Source: Scandinavium manionii (lineage in GTDB: Bacteria; Pseudomonadota; Gammaproteobacteria; Enterobacterales; Enterobacteriaceae). Taken from it: DNA of 64,000 bases. The stretch is taken from assembly GCF_024764775.1 (NCBI RefSeq), contig NZ_JALIGC010000040.1, positions 806,001-870,000 on the forward strand. The letters run 5' to 3'. Position 1 is the stretch's first letter. The number at the start of each line of letters is the position of its first letter. Shown one piece after another: positions 9,775-18,084 of this stretch. A model generated the notes under the pieces. It made no database searches and was not told the origin of the DNA. It saw nothing but the letters and a program-made list of their open reading frames with translations. Position numbers and translations under genes: made by a program.

Positions 9775-10538
9775 GAGAATGCCTCCCGATGTTCAAACAC
9801 ACGGCCCAGCACGTATTCGCGCCGTTCGATAAACTCCGGACTGGATTTAATGCTGCGGCAGGTTTCCCCGGCGACAAACCGGCGGGCAAAATCGAGCGAC
9901 AGTCGTTCCGTCACCCTACCCGGCCCGGCCGACAGCAGCACCAAATCCGTCGCCATAAACACCGCTTCTTCAATGTCATGGGTAATCAGCAGCACCTGCT
10001 TGCCGGTTTCATGCCACAGACGCAGCAGCAAGGTCTGCATCTGCTCGCGGGTAAACGCATCCAGCGCCCCGAACGGCTCATCAAGCAGCAGTAACTGTGG
10101 GTCAGCCGCCAGCGCCCGGGCGATTCCTACTCGCTGGCGCTGGCCGCCGGAAAGCTGCCAGATAAACCTTTTTTCTGCGCCTTGCAGACCTACTTTTTTC
10201 AGCAACTGGCGGGCAATTTCATGTCGTGCCGGTTTGTTCATTCCTGTCAGCTGCAGGCCGAACGCCACGTTATCCTGCACGTTTCGCCACGGCAGTAACC
10301 CTTCGTTCTGGAACACCACACCGCGCTCGGCCCCCGGTCCGTTGACCGGCACGCCGTTCAGGGTGATGCTGCCAGACTGATACGGCAGGAAACCGGCTAC
10401 CAAATTCAGCAGCGTGGTCTTGCCACAGCCTGACGGGCCGAGCACCACCAGCAGTTCACCGCGATCGACGCTCAATGAAATGTCGTCGAGCACCGGTTTT
10501 CCGCCGTAGTTCGCACTGAGATGGGAGAGTTGCAGCAT
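9771..10538 (-). CDS. tauB: Taurine ABC transporter ATP-binding subunit
   Basis: A 255-residue ABC ATPase with Walker A GPSGCGKTT near residue 35, signature LSGGQRQRVGIARAL, Walker B LLLLDEPFGALD and the switch histidine in LLITHDIEEA. It powers taurine uptake with TauC as the membrane channel and TauA as the periplasmic receptor. Its stop overlaps the tauC start by 4 bp. Confidence 0.97.
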   Translation of the reverse strand: MLQLSHLSANYGGKPVLDDISLSVDRGELLVVLGPSGCGKTTLLNLVAGFLPYQSGSITLNGVPVNGPGAERGVVFQNEGLLPWRNVQDNVAFGLQLTGMNKPARHEIARQLLKKVGLQGAEKRFIWQLSGGQRQRVGIARALAADPQLLLLDEPFGALDAFTREQMQTLLLRLWHETGKQVLLITHDIEEAVFMATDLVLLSAGPGRVTERLSLDFARRFVAGETCRSIKSSPEFIERREYVLGRVFEHREAFS

Positions 10539-10549
10539 AGTGACCTCCG

Positions 10550-11512
10550 TTATTTCACAAATTTATCGGTCACGTACTGGCTGTAATCCGCCGCAACGGC
10601 GGGCACTTTGCCCTGCGCCTTCAGGAACTGAGCCGTGTCGACAATCGCTTTGTTTACCGGGCCGTTAAGCTGCTGCGCCTGCTGGGGAGCCGTCAGATAG
10701 GTATTGCCTTGCACCAGCCCCGGCACGTCCGCCTCCGGTACGCCGCTCAGCTTCGACAGCTTATTGAGGTTATCTGGCTGTTTGAGCCAGACGTAGGGGT
10801 TATCGATATATTGCTTCTGGGCCGCAATAGCACTGCGGGCAAAGGCTTTCACTACATCAGGATGCTGCTCGGCGAAATCTTTACGCACCACCCATACATC
10901 CAGCGTCGGTGAGCCCCACTGGCCTACCTGGGAAGAATCCGTCAGCACCGTGCCATCTTTTTCCAGCGCGTTCACCGCAGGCGCCCAAACATAGGCCCCG
11001 TCAATATCTCCACGCTGCCAGGCGGCGACGATGGCCGGCGGTTGCAGGTTCACAATCTGTACCTGATTCGGTTTGATGCCCCAGTGTTTCAGCGCAGCCA
11101 GCAGGCTGTAGTGGGTGGTTGAGATAAACGGCACGGCGATGCGTTTGCCGATCAAGTCTTGCGGTTTGCTGATGCCTTTTTTCACCACCAGCGCTTCAGA
11201 ATTTCCGAGCTGCGAGGCAAGAAGGAACACTTCAATCGGCACTTGCTGGCTGGCGGCAACCGCCAGCGGGCTGGAGCCGATATTACCAATCTGCACATCG
11301 CCTGAAGCCAGGGCTCGAACTACACTCGCTCCGCTGTCGAACTTCCGCCAGTCGACGGTCGCCCCGCTCTCTTTTGCAAAAGTGTCGTCCGCTTGCGCAA
11401 CTTTGGCTGGTTCAGCGGATGTCTGATACGCGACGGTGACATTCACTGCCTGCGCCTGGAAAGTGAGGAAGGCCAATGCGGCCAATAATGAAAGATGCGA
11501 TGCGCGTGCCAT
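10550..11512 (-). CDS. tauA: Taurine-binding periplasmic protein
   Basis: The receptor of the taurine importer: a 320-residue SsuA/TauA-type binding protein with a signal peptide ending near FQAQA before VNVTVAYQTS. The ATG at 11510-11512 is preceded by GGGGAG and matches the E. coli length; the frame reaches an ATG at 11536, which lacks support. First gene of the operon; in E. coli expression under sulfate starvation needs Cbl and CysB, but I could not place their sites by eye. Confidence 0.96.
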   Translation of the reverse strand: MARASHLSLLAALAFLTFQAQAVNVTVAYQTSAEPAKVAQADDTFAKESGATVDWRKFDSGASVVRALASGDVQIGNIGSSPLAVAASQQVPIEVFLLASQLGNSEALVVKKGISKPQDLIGKRIAVPFISTTHYSLLAALKHWGIKPNQVQIVNLQPPAIVAAWQRGDIDGAYVWAPAVNALEKDGTVLTDSSQVGQWGSPTLDVWVVRKDFAEQHPDVVKAFARSAIAAQKQYIDNPYVWLKQPDNLNKLSKLSGVPEADVPGLVQGNTYLTAPQQAQQLNGPVNKAIVDTAQFLKAQGKVPAVAADYSQYVTDKFVK

Positions 11513-12069
11513 GGTGTCTGCTCCCCTTGTTGTCATGGGCGCAGTATTTCCGGCAGTGGGGATTTGATAAAGGAATTAAAAATTCTGGCTAATGCCAATC
11601 TGTTTTTAGAAAAAAAGTGGCAAAGCTTAGTCACAAAACGTCGCCTTCATCGCACCAGCGTCAGTTTCCCACGGCGGCGTGAAAGCTGCGGATGCGGTGT
11701 GGATATCAGAAAAAGAAACGGTCGCCAGGCCATGATGCTCTCCTTCAGGGCTTTCTTTCAGCATGCCCTGACATCACCTGACGCACCCTCAACCAAAAGC
11801 CTGAATGCGTAACGAATATTCACCCTTTCGCCTCAGTGTCGCCTGAATGTTCCGGCAGGCGTTTTTACTCTCTCTTCACTCTAATTTATTTTTACACAAG
11901 AAAATCACCCGTTTTTATATTTCACTGCACAACAATCGCCACGACTAAATAATTTATTTTTGAACTGCCCGTGATTTGTACAACTGAATTTTTTGTGGTC
12001 TTCTGTACCCTGAAGGATATTTCCCCTCTCTGCCATCCCTTATTCGGTTATTTTGCTGGAGTTTTTATC
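11513..12069. other. Divergent intergenic region between tauA and the DUF3302 gene
   Basis: About 557 bp with no supported gene. It should contain the tau promoter leftward and the promoter for the DUF3302/HlyD pair rightward. The stretch 11840-11970 is A+T-rich. Short open frames here have no family resemblance I can recognise. Confidence 0.5.
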
Positions 12070-12447
12070 ATGACCCTGGACTATGTTGCCCTGGCAATAC
12101 TGGCTGCGGTAATTCTCATTCTGTTTTACGGGATTATCGTTATCCATGATATCCCTTATGAAATTGCGAAAGAACGTAACCATCCCCACCAGGATGCTAT
12201 CCATTACGCTGGCTGGGTGAGTCTGTTTACGCTCCACGCGCTGTGGCCGTTCCTATGGATCTGGGCCACGCTCTGGCGTGAAGACCGGGGCTGGGGCATG
12301 CATAAAATCAGCGAAGAACAACACGACATGCAGTCTCAGATGACCCATCTGACGCTTCAGGTGGACAGGTTAACAAGCGAACTTAACGCGATTAAAAACG
12401 CCGTTTCTGACAGTCCCGCCGTTGTTGTGACGAAGGAGGATAAATAA
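12070..12447 (+). CDS. DUF3302 inner-membrane protein (YiaW/YibI-like)
   Basis: A 125-residue protein with an N-terminal membrane segment (LDYVALAILAAVILILFYGIIVI), the conserved HDIPYEIAK-RNHPHQDAIHYAGW block, a second membrane segment and a C-terminal charged, possibly coiled tail. This is the DUF3302 family, always found ahead of an HlyD-like partner (yibI-yibH and yiaW-yiaV in E. coli). The ATG at 12070 has GGAG upstream; the frame extends to 11971 without support. It ends one base into the next gene's ATG. Function is unknown; a small partner for an export complex is inferred. Confidence 0.85.
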   Translation: MTLDYVALAILAAVILILFYGIIVIHDIPYEIAKERNHPHQDAIHYAGWVSLFTLHALWPFLWIWATLWREDRGWGMHKISEEQHDMQSQMTHLTLQVDRLTSELNAIKNAVSDSPAVVVTKEDK

Positions 12448-13589
12448 TGGAAACGTTATTACTACTTACCTATGCGGCCCTGTGCGTCGTTATTTTTAAA
12501 GTTTTCCATATTCCACTGAATAAGTGGACCGTGCCTACGGCCGTACTCGGCGGTATTGTTTTCATTACCCTCATCATCCTGGTCATGAATTATAACTTCC
12601 CGTTCAGCGACGTCGGTAAACAAGCCTTCCAGACCGTTCCTATCGTGACGCAGAATCGCGGCAGAGTCATTGATGTGCCGGTAAAAGCGAACGTCATGCT
12701 GAAGAAAGGCGACATCCTTTTCCGCACGGACCCAACGCCGTTCCAGGCAAAAGTTGACGATCTGCGCGCGCAGGTCAAAGAGGCCAGCCAGAACGCGCTT
12801 TCCCTCGATGCCGGGCTGAGCCAGGCTCAGGCCGATCTCGCAAAAGCCATTGCCGATCGCGACAAAGCACAGCGCGAGTACGCCCGCTATAACGAGGGTC
12901 ATGCCAAAGGCGCGTTCTCCGATCAGATGGTCGATACCCGCCGCCAGACATACAAAGCGACAGAAGCGGCTGTGACCGCCGCTCAGGCACAAGTTGAAGA
13001 AGCAAAAAACAATCTCAATTCCGTGGTGAACGGCCAGAACACCAAAGTCGCCTCGCTGTTAGCCCAGCTACGTAAAGCCGAATTTAAGCTGGAGAATACC
13101 GTGGTACGTGCGCCTGCTGCGGGCTATGTCAGTACCGTCGGTCTGCGTGAAGGGACTATGTCCACCGCACTGGGCCTCGCGCCAGTGATGACCTTCGTGC
13201 CAGTAGATGCTGATGCACAGAAGACCTACGTGGCCGCCTTCCGCCAGAACTCGGTTCAGCGCCTGCAACCGGGTTATAAAGCTGAGCTGATGTTCCCGTC
13301 AATTCCGGGCACCGTCTTCACGGGCGAAGTGGTTGAAGTGCTGCCTGCCATTGGTGAAAGCCAGTTCCAGGGCCAGGGCCGACTGCTGACCACCGCCGAT
13401 TTGGCTAATCAGGGTCGCATCATGGTGAAAGTCAAAGCTACCGATCCGCGACTAGATGACTACAAACTGCCGATGGGTACCCAGGTTGAAGTCGCGGTCT
13501 ATTCCGATCACTTCAAAGAGCTGTCACTGATTCGTAAGATTTTGATCCGCATGAGCAGTTGGGAAAACTACGTCTTCCTCGATCATTAA
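12447..13589 (+). CDS. HlyD-family membrane-fusion protein (YibH/YiaV-like)
   Basis: A 380-residue protein with two N-terminal membrane segments (about 1-50), a barrel-sandwich half near VIDVPVKANVMLKKGDILF, a long Ala/Gln-rich coiled-coil hairpin (about residues 105-205), the second half near VRAPAAGYVSTVGLREG, and a conserved end SSWENYVFLDH typical of YibH/YiaV. Such adaptors bridge inner-membrane pumps and the outer membrane, but no pump gene is adjacent. Its start overlaps the DUF3302 stop, so the two form one operon ended by a terminator. Confidence 0.87.
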   Translation: METLLLLTYAALCVVIFKVFHIPLNKWTVPTAVLGGIVFITLIILVMNYNFPFSDVGKQAFQTVPIVTQNRGRVIDVPVKANVMLKKGDILFRTDPTPFQAKVDDLRAQVKEASQNALSLDAGLSQAQADLAKAIADRDKAQREYARYNEGHAKGAFSDQMVDTRRQTYKATEAAVTAAQAQVEEAKNNLNSVVNGQNTKVASLLAQLRKAEFKLENTVVRAPAAGYVSTVGLREGTMSTALGLAPVMTFVPVDADAQKTYVAAFRQNSVQRLQPGYKAELMFPSIPGTVFTGEVVEVLPAIGESQFQGQGRLLTTADLANQGRIMVKVKATDPRLDDYKLPMGTQVEVAVYSDHFKELSLIRKILIRMSSWENYVFLDH

Positions 13590-13597
13590 TGCCCTCC

Positions 13598-13625
13598 GTC
13601 TCCCGCTCCTGGCGGGAGACGTTTT
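13598..13625 (+). terminator. Rho-independent terminator after the HlyD-like gene
   Basis: A 9-bp inverted repeat (GTCTCCCGC / GCGGGAGAC) with a five-base loop, followed by GTTTTTG. Confidence 0.88.
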
Positions 13626-13689
13626 TGCCGCTTATTTTCAGCTAAGTTAAGCATTTTTTCTTCTCGCTAATATGTTGTCAGGCCTTTTC

Positions 13690-14425
13690 TCTCGCTCCAC
13701 GGCGCAGCCGGATAGGTTTTGTCTTTCAACAAGTTAACCTTTACGCGCACCTCAGCGCACTGCAGAACATCACCCTGGCGCTGAAAGCGGTACATCGGCT
13801 CGGTGAGGCTGACGCCACTGCACGCGCCCGCGCATTGCTTGCCAGAGTCGGACTCGCTGAGAAAGCGGATCATTATCCCTCACAGCTCTCAGGCGGCCAG
13901 CAGCAGCGCGTCGCCATCGCCCGGGCACTGGCCTCCGATCCGCAAATTATCCTCTTTGATGAACCCACATCGGCCCTCGATCCCGAAACCATTGGCGAAG
14001 TGCTGCAGGTGATGACGGGGGGATCGTTGCCCGGGACGGTTACGGTGACGCTGGCATTAGCCTGGTTTACCAGCGCCGCGGTAATGCATTCGGTGTTGGC
14101 AGGCCTGCAAGCCTTGCCTTCCGGTCAGTACGAAGCGCCACAAACGCAGGGGTTTAGCGAGAGTCAGGCATTGTGGTTCATCCTGCTGCCGCAGGCGCTG
14201 CGCAATGTGATGCCCTCTCTGCCTGGCATCCTGATTGCCCTGCTGAAGGACACCTCACTGGCGTTTATCGTCAACGTCCCGGAACTGACCACGGTAGCCG
14301 GACAGGTCAATAACCGGGTGCAGATTTACCCGATGGCGCTGTTCATTTTCATCGCGGTCATCTACTACCTGCTGTACTGTAGTTTAGGCCTGTTAACACG
14401 CCGTTTTCAGCGTCAGGCCGTCTGA
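13690..14425 (+). pseudogene. Deletion fusion of a polar amino-acid ABC transporter ATPase and permease
   Basis: One continuous frame begins without a start codon (RIGFVFQQVNLYAHLSALQNI) in the middle of a GltL/GlnQ-type ATPase, lacking Walker A, then shows the signature LSGGQQQRVAIARAL and Walker B ILFDEPTSALDPE. After about residue 110 it jumps into the C-terminal half of a polar amino-acid permease (SAAVMHSVLAGLQALPSGQYEA, then the EAA loop LPQALRNVMPSLPGILI). The ATPase 5' end, its 3' end and the permease 5' end are therefore missing. At least two deletions explain this; a working transporter is not possible. Its last codons overlap the end of the convergent diguanylate cyclase gene. Confidence 0.85.
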
Positions 14426-16122
14426 ACGGGCAAGCCGCATATCCGGTCGCGCCCGCTGTTTTTTGCTTCATACAGCGCCGCATCGGCTTCCGCTAACACC
14501 TCGCCTAACTCACGCTGCCAGCCTGAGGCCACGCCAAAACTAACCGTTATCGTGAAAGGTTCCCCTTTCGGCCCTTCGAAGCGCAGTTGACGAATTTCGT
14601 TCTGAATACGGGTGGTGTAGCCGGTCACGTCTTCGTGGCCCGGTGTGCGAAAGACTACCGCAAACTCCTCGCCGCCCAGACGTCCGATAACATCCCCTGG
14701 TCGACTGAATTTCTTCAGCGTGGTCGCCAGCGCCACCAGCACTTTGTCGCCGGTGGGGTGTCCCCAGGTATCGTTGATCGACTTGAAGTGATCGACATCC
14801 ATCATAATAAGCCATGCCGGATGCTCATGCGTGGCTTGCGCCATCAGATTTCCCGCCAATTCGTCGAACGCCCGGCGGTTAAACAGGTGGGTCAGCGGGT
14901 CCTCCTCCGACTGGCGCTGTAAGCGTTTACTCAGGATGGTCTGTTCGCGCAGTCGAGCGCCCAGCGTGCCGAGGGAGGAAAACAGCTCCTGTACCTCTTC
15001 GGCGGTGCTTTCGTCCATCAGCGCTTCCTGATGCTTCCCGGCGATTATCCCGCTCGCTATCTGGTTGAGGCGTAAAATCGGCTGAAGCACCCGGGAGCGA
15101 ATATAGAAAATGAGTCCTGCCGTCAGCGCGCAGAGCATGATCAGGATAATGACAATCAGCACCAGATGCAGCAATGCCTGGTGTTCAGCGTGGACGTAGT
15201 GCTTATTCACCCCGGTCAGATAGGTGTTCAGCAGCTCATCAAACGCATTCAGGCTTTCGTGATAGCGCACCGCAAACTTTTCGGCATCCACGCTATAAGG
15301 CTGATTTTTCACGCTTTCCGACTTGAGCTTATTCAGCAATGCCACACCCTGCGATTCAAATTTCTGACGCACATTATCCAGGCGCTGCGTAAAACCAGGA
15401 AGATAGTTGGCTTCTTCGCCCTGGGTACGCAACAGCCACCACAGCACGTCGATACGCTCCATGCCCCGGCTCAGCGCTTCCATATTGCTGAGCGGAATCG
15501 GCGTATGGGTGGCGAGCGGGATTAGCACTTGCGAGCCTAATCGCCCGGTCGCATCACGTAATTCCCCCAGTGCCTGCGCGCGCAAAATCGGCCCTAGCGC
15601 TTTGGGCTCGAGCAGCAGAAATGATGAAGTATGCTGGAACAGCGCTGAGTGATAAAAATCAGTCGCTTCGACCATTGCGCTGATCGAACGCTGCGCTTCC
15701 CGCGGGTCGCTCAGCTCCTGATTTCGATATGTATCGACGCTCACACGCGAATTATCGAGCTGTTCGATGGTCGCCATCAGTAGCGCCGGGGAAAGTAAGT
15801 TTTGTGGGATCCGCTCCAGATTGCGATCGGTTATCCGGCGGCTGTCATCAAGGGATTTCCAGGCCTGCGCTTTTCGCTCCATTGGGCTAAGGACCAGTTC
15901 ATTGGCATAAGCGCGCTCGCTCGCCAGATCGTTGGAAACCTGTAATACATGGTAGAAATCATTGAACTGGATAACATCATTACGGGCGCTGTGCCATGCG
16001 TTCCAGGAACCGGACAGCAACCACCAGGACAAGATTGACGTCAGCACAATGCTGGCGATAGCCGAACCCCAGAGATAACGCAAAACGTTGGAAGGCGATG
16101 ATGCTTTTTTGATTCTTTTCAT
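14413..16122 (-). CDS. Membrane-bound diguanylate cyclase (GGDEF)
   Basis: A 569-residue sensor enzyme: cytoplasmic N-terminus, first membrane segment at about 18-38, a large helical periplasmic domain to about 315, a second membrane segment near 318-340, a HAMP-like linker, then a GGDEF domain from about 400. The active-site motif is GGEEF at 483-487, and an intact allosteric I-site RPGD lies at 474-477, five residues upstream. It should make cyclic di-GMP from GTP under product inhibition. The signal and target process are unknown. It is a single gene. Confidence 0.92.
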   Translation of the reverse strand: MKRIKKASSPSNVLRYLWGSAIASIVLTSILSWWLLSGSWNAWHSARNDVIQFNDFYHVLQVSNDLASERAYANELVLSPMERKAQAWKSLDDSRRITDRNLERIPQNLLSPALLMATIEQLDNSRVSVDTYRNQELSDPREAQRSISAMVEATDFYHSALFQHTSSFLLLEPKALGPILRAQALGELRDATGRLGSQVLIPLATHTPIPLSNMEALSRGMERIDVLWWLLRTQGEEANYLPGFTQRLDNVRQKFESQGVALLNKLKSESVKNQPYSVDAEKFAVRYHESLNAFDELLNTYLTGVNKHYVHAEHQALLHLVLIVIILIMLCALTAGLIFYIRSRVLQPILRLNQIASGIIAGKHQEALMDESTAEEVQELFSSLGTLGARLREQTILSKRLQRQSEEDPLTHLFNRRAFDELAGNLMAQATHEHPAWLIMMDVDHFKSINDTWGHPTGDKVLVALATTLKKFSRPGDVIGRLGGEEFAVVFRTPGHEDVTGYTTRIQNEIRQLRFEGPKGEPFTITVSFGVASGWQRELGEVLAEADAALYEAKNSGRDRICGLPVQTA

Positions 16123-16441
16123 TAGGCAATCAGGCCATAAAATTCAGTAAATGACAGCGGGTTACGCTTAGTCTACCGCAGCCTGGGGGGATCCGGACAG
16201 TTTGGTGCGCGATTTTTCGGCGATTTCCACGATATTCTGCTGATGGCCCTGTCCACCACCTTACGAAAGTAAGCCGCCAGACGTCTCCCTGCCTCGGTAT
16301 TGATGCATTTCCCTCATGACGGCAATCGCGATTTAAGAATAATCCTGCGTCCAGTGCCGTCTATGCTTAATGTTTAAAAAACCAACAAATCCGTTCGTAT
16401 CTGATTCTGAATCCACGCATTGTGAATACCGGAGGCCTGGC
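16123..16441. other. Intergenic region upstream of paoA
   Basis: About 319 bp between divergent genes. It must hold the pao promoter. I see no supported gene; a frame open from 16370 into paoA is upstream of the true start. Confidence 0.5.
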
Positions 16442-17131
16442 ATGAGCAACCAAGGCGAGATACCTGAAAATAACCATCCTGGTCAATCTCAACACCCTGA
16501 TTTTAGTCTGTCGCGCCGGACGCTTTTAAAGGTCGGTGCGGCCACCGCGGCCACGGCAGCTGTTCCACCCGGCACGGCCCTGGCCCAGCCCACGCGTGCG
16601 GTAACGCCTGCGCCTGAAATCCTACCACTCACCCTGAAAGTGAACGGTAAAAACCACCAGCTTGACGTTGATACGCGCACCACGCTGCTGGATGCGCTGC
16701 GCGAAAACCTGCACCTCACCGGCACCAAAAAAGGCTGCGACCACGGGCAATGCGGGGCGTGTACGGTGCTGGTCGACGGTCGCAGGCTCAACGCTTGCCT
16801 GACGCTGGCGGTGATGCATCAGGATGCCGAAATCACCACCATCGAAGGCCTCGGTACGCCTGACAACCTGCATCCGATGCAGGCGGCGTTTATCAAACAC
16901 GATGGCTACCAGTGCGGCTACTGCACGCCGGGGCAAATCTGCTCGTCGGTAGCGGTGCTGAAAGAAATAGAAGCAGGAGTCCCAAGCCACGTCACGCTGG
17001 ATTTAGTGTCGTCACCCGACATAACGGATGAGGAAATTCGCGAACGCATGAGCGGCAATCTCTGTCGCTGTGGCGCGTACTCTAACATTCTGACCGCTAT
17101 CAAAGACGCCGCCGGGGAGCTGAAATCATGA
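16442..17131 (+). CDS. paoA: PaoA, iron-sulfur subunit of periplasmic aldehyde oxidoreductase
   Basis: PaoABC oxidises aromatic and other aldehydes to acids in the periplasm. PaoA (229 residues) carries a twin-arginine export signal, SRRTLLKVG, and both [2Fe-2S] clusters: the plant-type motif GCDHGQCGACTVL with a later Cys, and the helical CGYCTPGQICSS with CRCGAY. The ATG at 16442 follows GGAGG and gives the E. coli-like MSNQGE start; an earlier ATG at 16370 is not supported. Its stop overlaps paoB by 4 bp. Confidence 0.96.
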   Translation: MSNQGEIPENNHPGQSQHPDFSLSRRTLLKVGAATAATAAVPPGTALAQPTRAVTPAPEILPLTLKVNGKNHQLDVDTRTTLLDALRENLHLTGTKKGCDHGQCGACTVLVDGRRLNACLTLAVMHQDAEITTIEGLGTPDNLHPMQAAFIKHDGYQCGYCTPGQICSSVAVLKEIEAGVPSHVTLDLVSSPDITDEEIRERMSGNLCRCGAYSNILTAIKDAAGELKS

Positions 17132-18084
17132 AGGCTTTCACCTATGAACGCGTGAAAACGCCCGCCGAGGCGGCGGCCAGCGCCCGACGTTCGAGCGGAT
17201 CGAAATTTATCGCCGGGGGAACCAATCTGCTCGATTTGATGAAGCTGGAGATCGAGACCCCGGTACACCTTATCGACGTCAACGGTCTGGCTCTGAATCA
17301 CATCGATGCCACCGACGAGGGCGGATTGCGCATCGGTGCGCTGGTACGCAACACCGATTTAGCCGCTGACCCGCGGGTCCGTCGGGATTACGCAGTTCTG
17401 GCCAGATCGCTGCTGGCGGGCGCGTCCGGCCAATTGCGCAATCAGGCCACAACGGCAGGCAACCTGCTGCAACGCACCCGCTGCCCTTATTTTTACGATG
17501 TCAATCAGCCCTGCAACAAGCGCCTGCCCGGCAGCGGCTGTGCGGCACTTGAAGGCTTTAGCCGTCAGCACGCGGTCGTGGGTGCCAGTGAAGCCTGTAT
17601 CGCCACACACCCCAGCGATATGGCGGTGGCGATGCGCTTGCTGGACGCGATTGTGGAGACCGTCGATCCGGACGGACACGAACGCAAAATCCCAATCGCT
17701 GATTTTTATCGTGCACCGGGCAATACCCCGCATCATGAAACGGTCCTGACACCGGGAGAGCTGATCGTCGCGGTGACACTCCCTGCGCCGCCTGGCGGTA
17801 CGCATATCTACCGTAAAGTGCGCGACCGCGCCTCTTATGCGTTTGCGCTAGTGTCGGTGGCTGCCGTGGTGCTGCCCGATGGCAGCGGGCGCGTGGCGTT
17901 CGGTGGCGTGGCGCATAAACCCTGGCGACAAGCTGAAGCTGACGCGCAAATCCCGCACGGGGCGCAGGCGGTGTATGACCAGCTTTTTAGCCACGCGCAC
18001 CCCACGCCTGAAAATGCATTCAAGCTGACGCTGGCGAAGCGTACGCTCGCCTCCGCGCTGACCGAAGCGAGGGCCCGGACATGA
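17128..18084 (+). CDS. paoB: PaoB, FAD subunit of periplasmic aldehyde oxidoreductase
   Basis: A 318-residue FAD-binding subunit of the xanthine-oxidase family, with the FAD phosphate-binding FIAGGTNLLDLMK segment and GQLRNQATTAGNLLQR. It also has the cysteine-rich insertion RTRCPYFYDVNQPCNKRLPGSGC that in E. coli PaoB holds an extra [4Fe-4S] cluster. It passes electrons from PaoA clusters to an acceptor. Coupled by ATGA overlaps to paoA and paoC. Confidence 0.96.
   Translation: MKAFTYERVKTPAEAAASARRSSGSKFIAGGTNLLDLMKLEIETPVHLIDVNGLALNHIDATDEGGLRIGALVRNTDLAADPRVRRDYAVLARSLLAGASGQLRNQATTAGNLLQRTRCPYFYDVNQPCNKRLPGSGCAALEGFSRQHAVVGASEACIATHPSDMAVAMRLLDAIVETVDPDGHERKIPIADFYRAPGNTPHHETVLTPGELIVAVTLPAPPGGTHIYRKVRDRASYAFALVSVAAVVLPDGSGRVAFGGVAHKPWRQAEADAQIPHGAQAVYDQLFSHAHPTPENAFKLTLAKRTLASALTEARART

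Noticed and set aside
11495..11812. 105-residue frame upstream of tauA
   Set aside because: It overlaps the tauA start, has no ribosome site and no recognisable sequence.
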